From: Polycladomyces subterraneus
GTDB taxonomy: Bacteria; Bacillota; Bacilli; Thermoactinomycetales; JIR-001
Reading direction: 5' to 3'
Length of the DNA stretch: 46,837 bases
NCBI RefSeq assembly: GCF_030433435.1
Contig: NZ_JANRHH010000021.1
Location: 1-46,837 of the forward strand
The notes beneath the pieces are model-generated. The model was not told where the DNA came from. It saw only the letters and a program-made list of their open reading frames with translations, and made no database searches. This document shows, piece by piece, positions 1 to 7,517 of the stretch. A program made the translations under genes and the position numbers. The first letter of the stretch is position 1; each line of letters begins with the position of its first letter.

Positions 1-754
1 TTCGATGCAGGATGAGCTTCGAATGTATAAGGTTGGCCTCTATAATTCGGGTTTTATCGCCCTGAAAAGAACCAGGGAATCCATGCGGTTTCTCAATTGG
101 TGGACCAAAAGACTCGATCGGATGTGTTATGATGATACGGACCGCGGAATCTATGGTGACCAAAGATGGTTGGATCATGCTCCCGTTTTTTTTGATGTCC
201 ACATTTTGCAACACCCCGGTTATAACGTGGCTGAGTGGAATTTGTACCACAGAAAGATCACTCTCAAAAATGGTAAATTCCTGGTAAATGACCAACCCCT
301 CCGTTTTTATCATTTTGCATGGTTTACCCGGGTTCGTTATTCGCAAGTGATCAAAGGTATGCTTCCTAACCAGAGGCACCCCATCCACCTTCTTGTCGAT
401 CAATATAGCCGGGAGTTGTCAGAAATGGGATACCATCCTTCCCGGACGTTCCCATGCAGTTATAACTTTTATCGGAGCGGGGAACCGATCGAAATGAGAG
501 CGCGCCTGATATACAGAAACAACCCGAAACGGTTTGCCCAGATCCAAAATCCATTTGCCATGTCCAATCGTACATTCCTTGGGCCGCAATCCGCTTCCGT
601 CCCCTACTGGACGCGGGCGCGTAGCTCCCTGTCGGAGAAGAAGCCATCGTCGCGTCACTCCGCCGGGCCGATGCCTTGCCGCCGGTACAGACATGGTAGT
701 GGTAAATCTATTCAGCGACTAGGACCGTCACACCGGCGGAGAAGTCGTCGGTAA
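1..754 (+). CDS. Glycosyltransferase, 5'-partial, with suspect C-terminus
   Basis: The reading frame is open at the left edge, so the N-terminus is outside the window. Residues following the first ATG (position 5) show the pattern LYNSGFIAL, then GDQRWLD and HPGYNVAEWNLYHR. This pattern is familiar from nucleotide-sugar-dependent glycosyltransferases acting on surface glycans; the donor and acceptor cannot be told. About 185 residues in, after NPFAMSNRTFL, the translation becomes Ser/Arg-rich and low in hydrophobics, unlike a natural domain. Stretches in the other two frames between 600 and 790 look equally protein-like. I infer that the authentic gene is truncated or frameshifted near 590-600 and that the last 50 codons are read-through of unrelated or decayed DNA. 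A sulfotransferase follows on the same strand, consistent with a glycan-modification locus. Confidence 0.6.
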   Translation, partial: SMQDELRMYKVGLYNSGFIALKRTRESMRFLNWWTKRLDRMCYDDTDRGIYGDQRWLDHAPVFFDVHILQHPGYNVAEWNLYHRKITLKNGKFLVNDQPLRFYHFAWFTRVRYSQVIKGMLPNQRHPIHLLVDQYSRELSEMGYHPSRTFPCSYNFYRSGEPIEMRARLIYRNNPKRFAQIQNPFAMSNRTFLGPQSASVPYWTRARSSLSEKKPSSRHSAGPMPCRRYRHGSGKSIQRLGPSHRRRSRR

Positions 755-875
755 TGAAATCAGCGGTTACGATGTTGATCGGCGGAGAGTAGTAGTTTAA
801 ATTTATCAATCATTCCGCAGATTTAAATCGATTTATTTATAATATATCGAAAAAACCGGATTGGAGGAAGAAATA

Positions 876-1625
876 TTGTCAAAAAATCATCCGAAAATAT
901 TGGTTAACACTGTGCCGAAGAGTGGAACCCACTTGATGCTACAATTAGTTGCGGGAATTCCTGAGATCCGATTTGCGACATCATGTCAAGCGTGGATAAA
1001 TCCTCAAAATATACATGAACTGCACAAAATGTTGCCGGGTGAATTGGTTTGTGGTCATATTAAGTATAGTAAGAATAATCATCGGCTTCTTCAAGAATGT
1101 GAAGTCAAGCAGATTTTCGTATACAGGGATTTCAGGGACATCGTCGTTTCCTATGCCCATTTCATCATCAATGATAAACACGAGCATCCATTATATTCAT
1201 TTTATGATCGATATCTGAACCGTCGGTTTGAGGACTTGGTGTCGCATTTGATTGCTGGTGTGCAACATCCTAAATGTAATTATCCCGGCGTTTACGAGGA
1301 GTTTCGACACCATTTCCCTTGGCGGGAGATCCCTGGTATCCTCGTCCTCCGTTATGAAGATCTGGTTAGAGATCAAAAATCCCGTTTCAATACCTGTAGA
1401 ATAGTACTTGATTATTTGTATGGTAATTCGATGAATGAAAAAATGAAGGAGATCGTTATTCATATGATGATGAGCAATGCAATTCCTGACAAGTCCAAGA
1501 CATACCGAAGAGGGAGGATCGGTGACTGGAAGACAGAACTTAATGACATGCAAAAGGAAACATTGAAAAAACAAGTGGGACCCTTGTTGATAAAATGGGG
1601 TTATGAGAAAGATGAGAACTGGTAG
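876..1625 (+). CDS. Sulfotransferase-domain protein (PAPS-dependent type)
   Basis: Predicted to transfer sulfate from PAPS to a hydroxyl or amine acceptor. The N-terminal PKSGTHLM matches the 5'-phosphosulfate-binding loop. YRDFRDIVVSYAHF (about residue 85) matches the 3'-phosphate-binding segment, and YRRGRIGDWK near the C-terminus matches the conserved RKG-GDWK motif of the family. The length of about 249 residues is typical of a single-domain enzyme. An upstream in-frame TTG at 861 lies inside the Shine-Dalgarno sequence (GGAGGAAG at 863-870), so I place the start at the TTG at 876, giving MSKNHPKIL. The acceptor is unknown. The neighbouring glycosyltransferase fragment suggests a glycan or surface metabolite. 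Its AT-rich codon use differs from the biosynthetic genes to the right, which fits acquisition by transfer. Confidence 0.8.
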   Translation: MSKNHPKILVNTVPKSGTHLMLQLVAGIPEIRFATSCQAWINPQNIHELHKMLPGELVCGHIKYSKNNHRLLQECEVKQIFVYRDFRDIVVSYAHFIINDKHEHPLYSFYDRYLNRRFEDLVSHLIAGVQHPKCNYPGVYEEFRHHFPWREIPGILVLRYEDLVRDQKSRFNTCRIVLDYLYGNSMNEKMKEIVIHMMMSNAIPDKSKTYRRGRIGDWKTELNDMQKETLKKQVGPLLIKWGYEKDENW

Positions 1626-1645
1626 TTCCGTTTATCTGAAGGTTC

Positions 1646-1682
1646 CGGGAGAAGAAAAAACCCGGTTTTTTTTCTCCCGATA
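1646..1682 (+). terminator. Terminator after sulfotransferase gene
   Basis: CGGGAGAA at 1646-1653 pairs with TTCTCCCG at 1672-1679. The interior A-rich and T-rich tracts extend the stem, 20 bases after the stop codon. Confidence 0.55.
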
Positions 1683-2028
1683 TCTCTCATTTTTGAACTG
1701 GTATCCCTGATCCGATACAATAAAATCGCTGTTGACCTCCAGAGAGGGGTCAGAGAAAAGAAAAAAGCGAGCCGGATCCCAGTCACCGACTCTAATCAGA
1801 TATCTGAATCCTATGCACCCGAACACGGCTCGACCAAGATTGGCACCGATCAGGATAGAACGCCGACAGTTGCGGTCAATATATACATCCACATCGCTGC
1901 AAAATAACGTGATCAGCAGGTGTGGAAGGTATTGCACAGCGGTCAATAATGCCTATTTTACCAGGGGCTTCAACGCGACAACCTGCGGTGTGTGGCAAGT
2001 GAAACATATGAAGTTGTATCAGTTAGAT

Positions 2029-2058
2029 ACCGTTACAAAATAAATATTTTGTAACGGT
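2029..2058. repeat. Perfect 14-bp-arm inverted repeat
   Basis: ACCGTTACAAAATA (2029-2042) and its exact reverse complement (2045-2058) are separated by AA. No T-tract follows and the arms are AT-rich, so an intrinsic terminator is unlikely. An operator or protein-binding site is more plausible. The stretch 1626-2444 has no intact gene: it holds this palindrome, a terminator and a decayed gene fragment. Confidence 0.8.
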
Positions 2059-2128
2059 TAGATTAGATGATGATACACCTTTTCCCTTTCCCTTTCATCC
2101 AAAAAATGATCCGTGTCCGTCCCTTACT

Positions 2129-2244
2129 GCTGTCCAACCCAAAGTCAGAATCATCCTCAATCCCTTGGATGATAAAAGCTGCATACCAAATATCAATCTG
2201 TATCGGTATAGGTCAAATCCGTGGGATCTCGATCGTTCTCAATC
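2129..2244 (-). pseudogene. Relic of HEND-motif secreted protein (residues about 72-118)
   Basis: Read on the minus strand, this stretch translates as ENDRDPT, then YLVCSFYHPRD, and after a frame change DFGLDS. These match ENQDDDPS, YLVYSFYHPRDW and DFGLDS in the intact gene at 6438-7382. TGA stops stand where the intact gene has Trp codons (TGG). The nucleotide match is obvious by eye around the GATAAAAGCTG segment. It is a heavily decayed partial copy with stops and at least one indel. Confidence 0.8.
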
Positions 2245-2444
2245 GATTTCCGTTTCGGATAACGGCGAATTTCATGGATGTGTCATCATCCCGTCGTGTG
2301 TGGTTCTACGTTCTCGAGGTAAGCTCATGTCTAGTCATACTTCTATCATCAACGAATCAATAGGTTCTAGATTCCATATGCAGTTCTTACTCCTCCCCTC
2401 TCTGCATATTTTTCATATGGACAAGCAGCCTGGGGGGAGAGAAG

Positions 2445-3593
2445 ATGCAAAACTGGTTGTCTCAAAACGATTTCAAATACCGTGTAAAACGAACCGTCTA
2501 TATCATTATCAGTCTGGCTTTGATGTTTTTCTATTTTGGAGTGTTTACTGAACTGCGGACCGAAAACGTCTCCCATTCCGAATTGTCCAAACTGACCTCT
2601 CTTCTTTCGAAGGAAAGTTTGTTGCATGCTTTCGGAGAGATCCCCTACTTTTTTACTATTGTTCGGGTACCATTGAAAGATGAAGCTTGGGAAGCGTTGG
2701 TTTCGGAATTGGTGACAGGTGTCAATTTGAAAGATCCGCGAACGTTTCTCAGAGGGGAATTGCCGGAGTTTGACCTCTTTGACACGGACATTGTAGCGGC
2801 GGGAAAAGGTGTAGACTACACCGATATCCCAGTGGATTTGCCCCCTCCCGCAGATCTTCAGCCCCATCCGAACAAGGGAGTGCCCCCTCATGAAGAGAAT
2901 AACGACGTGAATTCACCCACAAAGCCAGAAGAAGAGTCTCCCAAAAACAAGATCGTGTATATTTACAACACGCATTATACGGAGTCCTTTTTGCCGGAAC
3001 TCCATCGGACTAATCCTGACCAAGCTTATGACGTTCAAATCAGCGTCAGATCGGTGGGGCAAAAGCTAAAAGAAGAATTAGAAAAAATGGGGATCGGCGC
3101 TCAGTTTTCCAATAAATTATACACAGGCGTCTACTATCCCCGATTGTATCAGGCCTCCAGAAAGACGGTGCTGACCGCCATGAAACAAAATGGGAATCTG
3201 CAGTACTTTATCGACATCCATCGGGACTCTCGAAGGCGAAAAAAAACGACGATAAGCTTAAACGGCAAAGACTATGCTCGAATCTCTTTTATTATCGGCG
3301 CACTCAACCCCCATTGGCAGGAGAATAAGAAATTAGCACTTCAACTGCACTATGAATTGGAAAAACTATATCCCGGCGTTTCCAAAGGGGTTTTTGTCAA
3401 AAATCACGAGGAAGGAAACGGAGAATACAATCAGTCGATTTCACCGCGAAGCATCCTGATTGAAATCGGGGGTGTCGACAATACGATGGAAGAGGAATAT
3501 CGATCAACCAAGGCGTTTGCTCAAGCTTTTGCGGCTGTTTATCTTGAAGGCAAAGCCTTGCCCGTAAATGCACAACCAGACACTCAACCATAA
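2445..3593 (+). CDS. SpoIIP-family sporulation amidase/endopeptidase
   Basis: SpoIIP proteins are membrane-anchored peptidoglycan hydrolases that thin septal peptidoglycan during engulfment, together with SpoIID and SpoIIM. Here residues 17-34 form a membrane segment. A variable Pro/Glu-rich linker (about 122-165) follows, then the catalytic domain. It begins with YNTHYTESF (H177 and E180 are likely zinc and catalytic residues) and continues with DIHRDS, a GALNPHWQEN segment and YNQSISPRSILIEIGG, all SpoIIP signatures. The 382-residue length is normal. A strong ribosome-binding site (GGGGGGAGAG) precedes the ATG. The gene lies alone between two decayed fragments of another gene, away from the usual gpr-spoIIP context, so it may be an additional paralogue. 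The window cannot show whether a canonical copy exists elsewhere. Confidence 0.88.
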   Translation: MQNWLSQNDFKYRVKRTVYIIISLALMFFYFGVFTELRTENVSHSELSKLTSLLSKESLLHAFGEIPYFFTIVRVPLKDEAWEALVSELVTGVNLKDPRTFLRGELPEFDLFDTDIVAAGKGVDYTDIPVDLPPPADLQPHPNKGVPPHEENNDVNSPTKPEEESPKNKIVYIYNTHYTESFLPELHRTNPDQAYDVQISVRSVGQKLKEELEKMGIGAQFSNKLYTGVYYPRLYQASRKTVLTAMKQNGNLQYFIDIHRDSRRRKKTTISLNGKDYARISFIIGALNPHWQENKKLALQLHYELEKLYPGVSKGVFVKNHEEGNGEYNQSISPRSILIEIGGVDNTMEEEYRSTKAFAQAFAAVYLEGKALPVNAQPDTQP

Positions 3594-3731
3594 GTCTCTA
3601 TCGGGTCAGGTCATGGGATTTTGAGCTAAAACGGCTCTATTCCAACAGTTACAGTGAACTTCGTTTTCTGGGACATTTTCCACCCGCTAAGGGATTCAAT
3701 TACTCCGGTAGGCCGTTGATCTGATTACTGA

Positions 3732-3807
3732 CCAAGCCCGGGCGGTGTGTGTCGCATTATCCTATCCATTGTTTCCGAGAAATGTGCCCCCAGGAAGCGA
3801 AGGTTTG
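3732..3807 (-). pseudogene. Second relic of HEND-motif secreted protein (residues about 248-272)
   Basis: On the minus strand QTFASWG, a one-base insertion, TFLGNNG, an in-frame stop, then DNATHTARAW correspond to QTFASWGTFLGDNGKDNAAHTAWAW of the intact gene at 6438-7382. The DNA identity over about 75 bases is high. The rest of 3594-3898 holds no recognisable gene. Confidence 0.82.
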
Positions 3808-3898
3808 GGGCATTTTTTATTTCTCTTTTCCTCATGATTGATCTGCCTGAATCTGCGCACAATAAAAAAGTGACACACACTGACACAGGAGGAAAAAC

Positions 3899-5599
3899 AT
3901 GTTTCGAAAAACCGCAGGAGAAACGCTCGTTGACCTTTTGATCAAATGGGAGGTCGATCACATCTACGGCATGCCGGGTGATTCGATTAATTCCATTATC
4001 GAACCGCTTCGCAAAGCGCAAGACAAAATCAAATTCATTCAAGTCCGCCATGAAGAAGCGGGAGCTCTTGCTGCGGCCTCGTATGCCAAATTGACGGGGA
4101 AACTCGGGGTTTGCCTCACCATTGCCGGCCCAGGAGCCATCCACTTGCTGAATGGTTTGTATGACGCCAAATTGGACCGCGTTCCGGTGCTTGCAATCAC
4201 AGGGCAAGTCGAATCTGACCTTTTGGGAACAGATTTTTTTCAAGAAGTTAACCTTGAACGGTTGTTTGACGATGTTGCCGTCTATAATCAGCGAATCATG
4301 TCTGCAGAACAACTTCCAGCGGTGGTCAATCAGGCCATCCGTACCGCATATGCCAAAAGAGGGGTCGCGGTACTGACTGTACCGGACGACATTCCCACAT
4401 TTGAAGTGGGAAGAGAAGCCCTACATACTGCTTCCTTTCACGTCACCCCGGAGATATTCCCAAAACAGGATGATTTGGAGAATGCCCTCGATGTGTTGAA
4501 TGAGGCCAGACGGCCAGTGATCCTTGCAGGAAAAGGGACCCGACATGCACGCGAAGAATTGCTTGCGTTTGCAGAAAAATTGGCCGCTCCGATCGTCCTT
4601 TCTCTTCCGGCGAAAGGGACCATTCCCGATGAGCATCCCTTATGTCTGGGAGGGCTCGGCCTCATCGGCACCCGTCCGGCTTACCACGCTATGCAAACGG
4701 CGGATACTCTGGTAATGGTCGGCACTTCTTTTCCTTTTACCGGTTTCTTACCCGAAAAAGCCAAAACCATTCAAATTGACACCGATCCGACGCAAATTGG
4801 CAAACGGTACCCCGTTGATGTCGGATTGGTTGGTGATTCGGCGAAAACACTGACCTGGTTTTCGAAACGAATCGGGAACCAACCCGACCGATCCTTCCTT
4901 GAAAAGCATCAAGAGATGATGAAAGATTGGCATGACCGACTTAATAAACAAGAAGTTCAAGAATCCATTCCCCTAAAACCGCAAAGTGTCATCAGGGCAC
5001 TTCAAAAGGTCGCCAGTGACAATGCCATTTTATCTGTCGATGTTGGCAATGTGACCGTCTGGGTGGCCCGCCATTTTCGCATGACTAACCAGCAATTCAT
5101 TATTTCGAGTTGGTTGGCCACACTCGGTTGTGGATTGCCTGGAGCGATTGCTGCAAAGATCGCCTATCCGGATCGGCAGGTTTTTGCCATCTGCGGTGAT
5201 GGCGGCTTCGGCATGACGATGAACGATTTCGTAACAGCCGTAAAATACGCATTGCCGATGGTTGTGGTGGTCTTAAACAACCAAAAAATTGCTATGATCA
5301 AGTTTGAACAGGAAGTCATGGGGAATCTGGAATTTGGAACGGAACTCACCAATCCCAATTTTGCCAAATACGCAGAAGCTTGCGGCGGCATCGGCTATCG
5401 CGTCGAAAAGCCGGAAGAGTTGCTGCCTGCATTTGAACAAGCCGTGTTGCAGAAAAAACCCTGCATTATCGATGTACTCGTCGACCCTGATGAAGCACCC
5501 TTGCCGCCAAAAATCACGTTCTCCCAGGCCTCCGGCTATGCCAAACACATGATCAAGGCCTTGTTTGAAGAAGGAAAATTGGATCTACCGCCCCTATAA
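3899..5599 (+). CDS. Thiamine-diphosphate-dependent pyruvate oxidase (YdaP/PoxB type)
   Basis: Members oxidatively decarboxylate pyruvate (to acetate, or to acetyl phosphate with H2O2), using ThDP and FAD. The 566-residue length fits. The N-terminal Pyr domain contains VRHEEAGALAAASYAKLTG with the likely cofactor-activating Glu at E52. The central FAD-binding domain runs about 185-340. The C-terminal PP domain carries the GDG...NN cofactor motif (GDG at 433-435, NN near 460). The sequence resembles the YdaP group of Bacilli more than acetolactate synthase: no regulatory partner gene is adjacent, and the C-terminus SGYAKHMIKALFEEGKLDL is of the YdaP/Pox type. The ATG at 3899 follows AGGAGG. 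The electron acceptor (quinone or oxygen) cannot be decided from sequence. Confidence 0.85.
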   Translation: MFRKTAGETLVDLLIKWEVDHIYGMPGDSINSIIEPLRKAQDKIKFIQVRHEEAGALAAASYAKLTGKLGVCLTIAGPGAIHLLNGLYDAKLDRVPVLAITGQVESDLLGTDFFQEVNLERLFDDVAVYNQRIMSAEQLPAVVNQAIRTAYAKRGVAVLTVPDDIPTFEVGREALHTASFHVTPEIFPKQDDLENALDVLNEARRPVILAGKGTRHAREELLAFAEKLAAPIVLSLPAKGTIPDEHPLCLGGLGLIGTRPAYHAMQTADTLVMVGTSFPFTGFLPEKAKTIQIDTDPTQIGKRYPVDVGLVGDSAKTLTWFSKRIGNQPDRSFLEKHQEMMKDWHDRLNKQEVQESIPLKPQSVIRALQKVASDNAILSVDVGNVTVWVARHFRMTNQQFIISSWLATLGCGLPGAIAAKIAYPDRQVFAICGDGGFGMTMNDFVTAVKYALPMVVVVLNNQKIAMIKFEQEVMGNLEFGTELTNPNFAKYAEACGGIGYRVEKPEELLPAFEQAVLQKKPCIIDVLVDPDEAPLPPKITFSQASGYAKHMIKALFEEGKLDLPPL

Positions 5600-5610
5600 G
5601 GGGTACGGCA

Positions 5611-5669
5611 ACGATTTGCGAAATTTGGGGCCACTCTGGAAAAGAGTGGTCTCCACTTCTTCGAATCGT
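5611..5669 (+). other. Two-tier stem-loop between pyruvate oxidase and rubrerythrin-like gene
   Basis: ACGATT-tg-CGAA (5611-5622) pairs with TTCGAATCGT (5660-5669). Inside it CCACTCT (5631-5637) pairs with AGAGTGG (5643-5649). There is no T-tract. It may be an RNA processing or stability element, or a weak terminator. Confidence 0.5.
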
Positions 5670-5747
5670 TCCATAAACCATAGTACGCCCCAGGGGATTC
5701 GACCATATACTATCCCGACACCCAGACAACGAGGAGCGAAGATCTAA

Positions 5748-6251
5748 ATGTATCCCTATGTTTATCATCCATCGATTTGGAATCCTGAATCAATGCGGGC
5801 CTACACGTTGGGAGAATGGGGAGTCTCCGGGGAAGATCCAGGTTTGATACAAGACATCGCCAAGGCGATCAATGGTCAATACAGCGCGATTGCCTGTTAC
5901 GAGAAATTGGCCCGGTTGGCTCCCACGGAGGAAGAGCGGCGACAGATCATGGAGATTCGTCAGGACGAGACCAACCATTACCGGGAATTTTATCAGATCT
6001 ACGTCCGTCTGACCGGGCAACAGCCTCAGATCGCGGTGGAACCCTGTCCGGATGACTACAAGGAAGGACTGGAATTCGCCCTGAAAGACGAACAGAATAC
6101 TGTAGACTTTTATCTCGAGATTGCCGACAAAGCCCGGGACCCCGCCATCAAAAAAGCGTTCACTAGAGCCGCCCAGGACGAACAAAACCATGCTGTCTGG
6201 TTCCTTTATTTCTGGACAAATCATTGCCGCTGCAGGTGTAAGCAACCGTAA
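5748..6251 (+). CDS. Ferritin-like (rubrerythrin-family) diiron protein
   Basis: A 167-residue four-helix ferritin-like protein. The helical core has paired Glu/ExxH-type ligands: an early Glu in ACYEKLARLAP, then RQDETNHYREF. A second repeat contains LKDEQNTVDFYLEIADKA and AQDEQNHAVWF. This double DE-x-NH pattern is characteristic of rubrerythrin-like diiron domains that reduce peroxide or handle iron. The C-terminal rubredoxin domain of true rubrerythrins is absent. The C-terminus instead ends in a Cys-rich tail, HCRCRCKQP, which might bind metal. It lies downstream of the pyruvate oxidase on the same strand, and a role in removing H2O2 from that enzyme is an inference. GAGGAG precedes the ATG by 11 bases. 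Confidence 0.8.
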   Translation: MYPYVYHPSIWNPESMRAYTLGEWGVSGEDPGLIQDIAKAINGQYSAIACYEKLARLAPTEEERRQIMEIRQDETNHYREFYQIYVRLTGQQPQIAVEPCPDDYKEGLEFALKDEQNTVDFYLEIADKARDPAIKKAFTRAAQDEQNHAVWFLYFWTNHCRCRCKQP

Positions 6252-6290
6252 CAAAGAACCTCTGTCGACTGACAGGGGTTCTTTGTTTAA
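6250..6290 (+). terminator. Terminator overlapping the rubrerythrin-like gene's stop
   Basis: AACAAAGAACCTCTGTC (6250-6266) pairs with GACAGGGGTTCTTTGTT (6271-6287) with one G-T pair and a GACT loop. Confidence 0.85.
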
Positions 6291-6378
6291 ATGGCCGGTT
6301 TTCTTGTCACCCGGGTCGGATGTGCCATTGACGTAAGGTCATTGATCAGCCGGGAAGTCAGGGTATGGAAAATCAAGA

Positions 6379-6425
6379 GCCCCTTAAAGCAGACACACAT
6401 CATGATCGTGTCTCTTTAAGGGGGC
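6379..6425 (-). terminator. Terminator of the HEND-motif protein gene
   Basis: GCCCCTTAAAG (6379-6389) and AGACAC pair with GTGTCT and CTTTAAGGGGGC (to 6425). A T-rich tract follows on the minus strand. Confidence 0.7.
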
Positions 6426-6437
6426 ATTCACTCCTAT

Positions 6438-7382
6438 CTATTGCACATATCCATTTCGTAGATATGTGGTGCTGAAATTCCCCAAACCATCAAAATACAC
6501 ATCCGTCAGATGGGCGGGATCGGTGGCCATTTCGCCCGCATAGACGGGGCCGTCGTCGTGGTCGTCCCAAGCCCAGGCGGTGTGTGCCGCATTATCCTTT
6601 CCATTGTCCCCAAGAAATGTACCCCAGGAAGCGAACGTTTGAGGATCGTATCGGTGGCTCCACAATCCGTTGGCTTCAAACGTATCCACCAATCGATATT
6701 TCACACTGCGGTCATTGCCGGAGGACGGTACTTCTCCTGTGGATCGATCGGGGTAATAGACCACCCCGTCTCCTCCGGGAAACTCAGATCCGTCCCACGC
6801 CTTTACCCCATGTCCTTTGGCTTCTTGGAAAGTGGCAGGTCTTGGGTAGTCGGTGGTGATCATCCTCACTGTCCCATCAATGTTTTCTTGTCCGTCTGTC
6901 AAGGGACTGCCAGCCGGGGTGTAAGAGTAGAAATCCAGATGGGCCACAGTCACCATGCCTTCCAGCGTTCCATATGTACTGCCATCCTTCCGCACGATGA
7001 CTAAGACACCTTCCATGTCGTTTTCGTGGCTGTCCAATCCGAAGTCGGGATAATCCACCCAGTCCCTGGGGTGATAAAAGCTGTACACCAAATACCAATG
7101 TGTGGCGGTTTCGGTGACGGAGTAATAAACCGTGCCCTTCAGACGAGAAGGATCATCATCTTGATTTTCCCAGTTGTTTTGTGTATTCCAATCACCGTCA
7201 TAATCAACTGCAGTCAAGTAATCTGCATCCGCATCGGAATCATCCGTGTCCTGGAAATGGACCGGTGCCCATCGATAAGCCAGGTCCATGTCGCTGGCGG
7301 CCTCCACAGTTGAAGGGCTTGGGTCAAACGTCAACGCAACCAAAGACAACAGCACACAAATAACCGACCGGACTCCTTTCAT
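6438..7382 (-). CDS. Secreted protein with HENDMEG motif (Vps62/DUF946-like), function unknown
   Basis: The 314-residue product starts with a signal peptide (MKGVRSVICVLLSLVALTF, likely cleavage after VEA near residue 28). It is rich in Asp, Tyr and Trp, as expected of an exported beta-rich protein. Recognisable points are AYRWAPVHFQ at the mature N-terminus, SFYHPRDW (101-108) and DSHENDMEGVLVIV (117-130). The HEND-x-EG arrangement recalls the Vps62/DUF946 group and, more loosely, the HRHDWE motif of necrosis-inducing (NPP1-like) proteins. I cannot assign an activity. A strong ribosome-binding site (GGGGGAGGAG) precedes the ATG, and its own terminator follows. Two decayed fragments of the same gene at 2129-2244 and 3732-3807 show that related copies once existed nearby. 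Confidence 0.7.
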   Translation of the reverse strand: MKGVRSVICVLLSLVALTFDPSPSTVEAASDMDLAYRWAPVHFQDTDDSDADADYLTAVDYDGDWNTQNNWENQDDDPSRLKGTVYYSVTETATHWYLVYSFYHPRDWVDYPDFGLDSHENDMEGVLVIVRKDGSTYGTLEGMVTVAHLDFYSYTPAGSPLTDGQENIDGTVRMITTDYPRPATFQEAKGHGVKAWDGSEFPGGDGVVYYPDRSTGEVPSSGNDRSVKYRLVDTFEANGLWSHRYDPQTFASWGTFLGDNGKDNAAHTAWAWDDHDDGPVYAGEMATDPAHLTDVYFDGLGNFSTTYLRNGYVQ

Positions 7383-7482
7383 TACTTCGCTCCTCCCCCA
7401 TCTACTTTTACTCCTCCTCTTTCTGAATCAATCCTGGATTCCCTTTTAACACAAGATAAAAAATTGATGACCAAACCATAAA

Positions 7483-7508
7483 GAAAAGGCACCCCATCTG
7501 GAGTGCCC
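7483..7508 (-). terminator. Terminator of the Cre-like recombinase gene
   Basis: On the minus strand GGGCACTCC and GGGGTGCC pair around AGAT, followed by TTTTCTTTA. Confidence 0.75.
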
Positions 7509-7517
7509 TTCCATCTT

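Noticed and set aside
861..875. Sulfotransferase start at TTG 861
   Set aside because: This codon is part of the Shine-Dalgarno sequence serving the TTG at 876.
1632..1946. 104-codon minus-strand frame (GANLGRAVFGCIGFRYL...)
   Set aside because: It has some protein-like stretches but no ribosome-binding site, runs through the terminator of the sulfotransferase gene, and matches nothing I know. It could be a relic.
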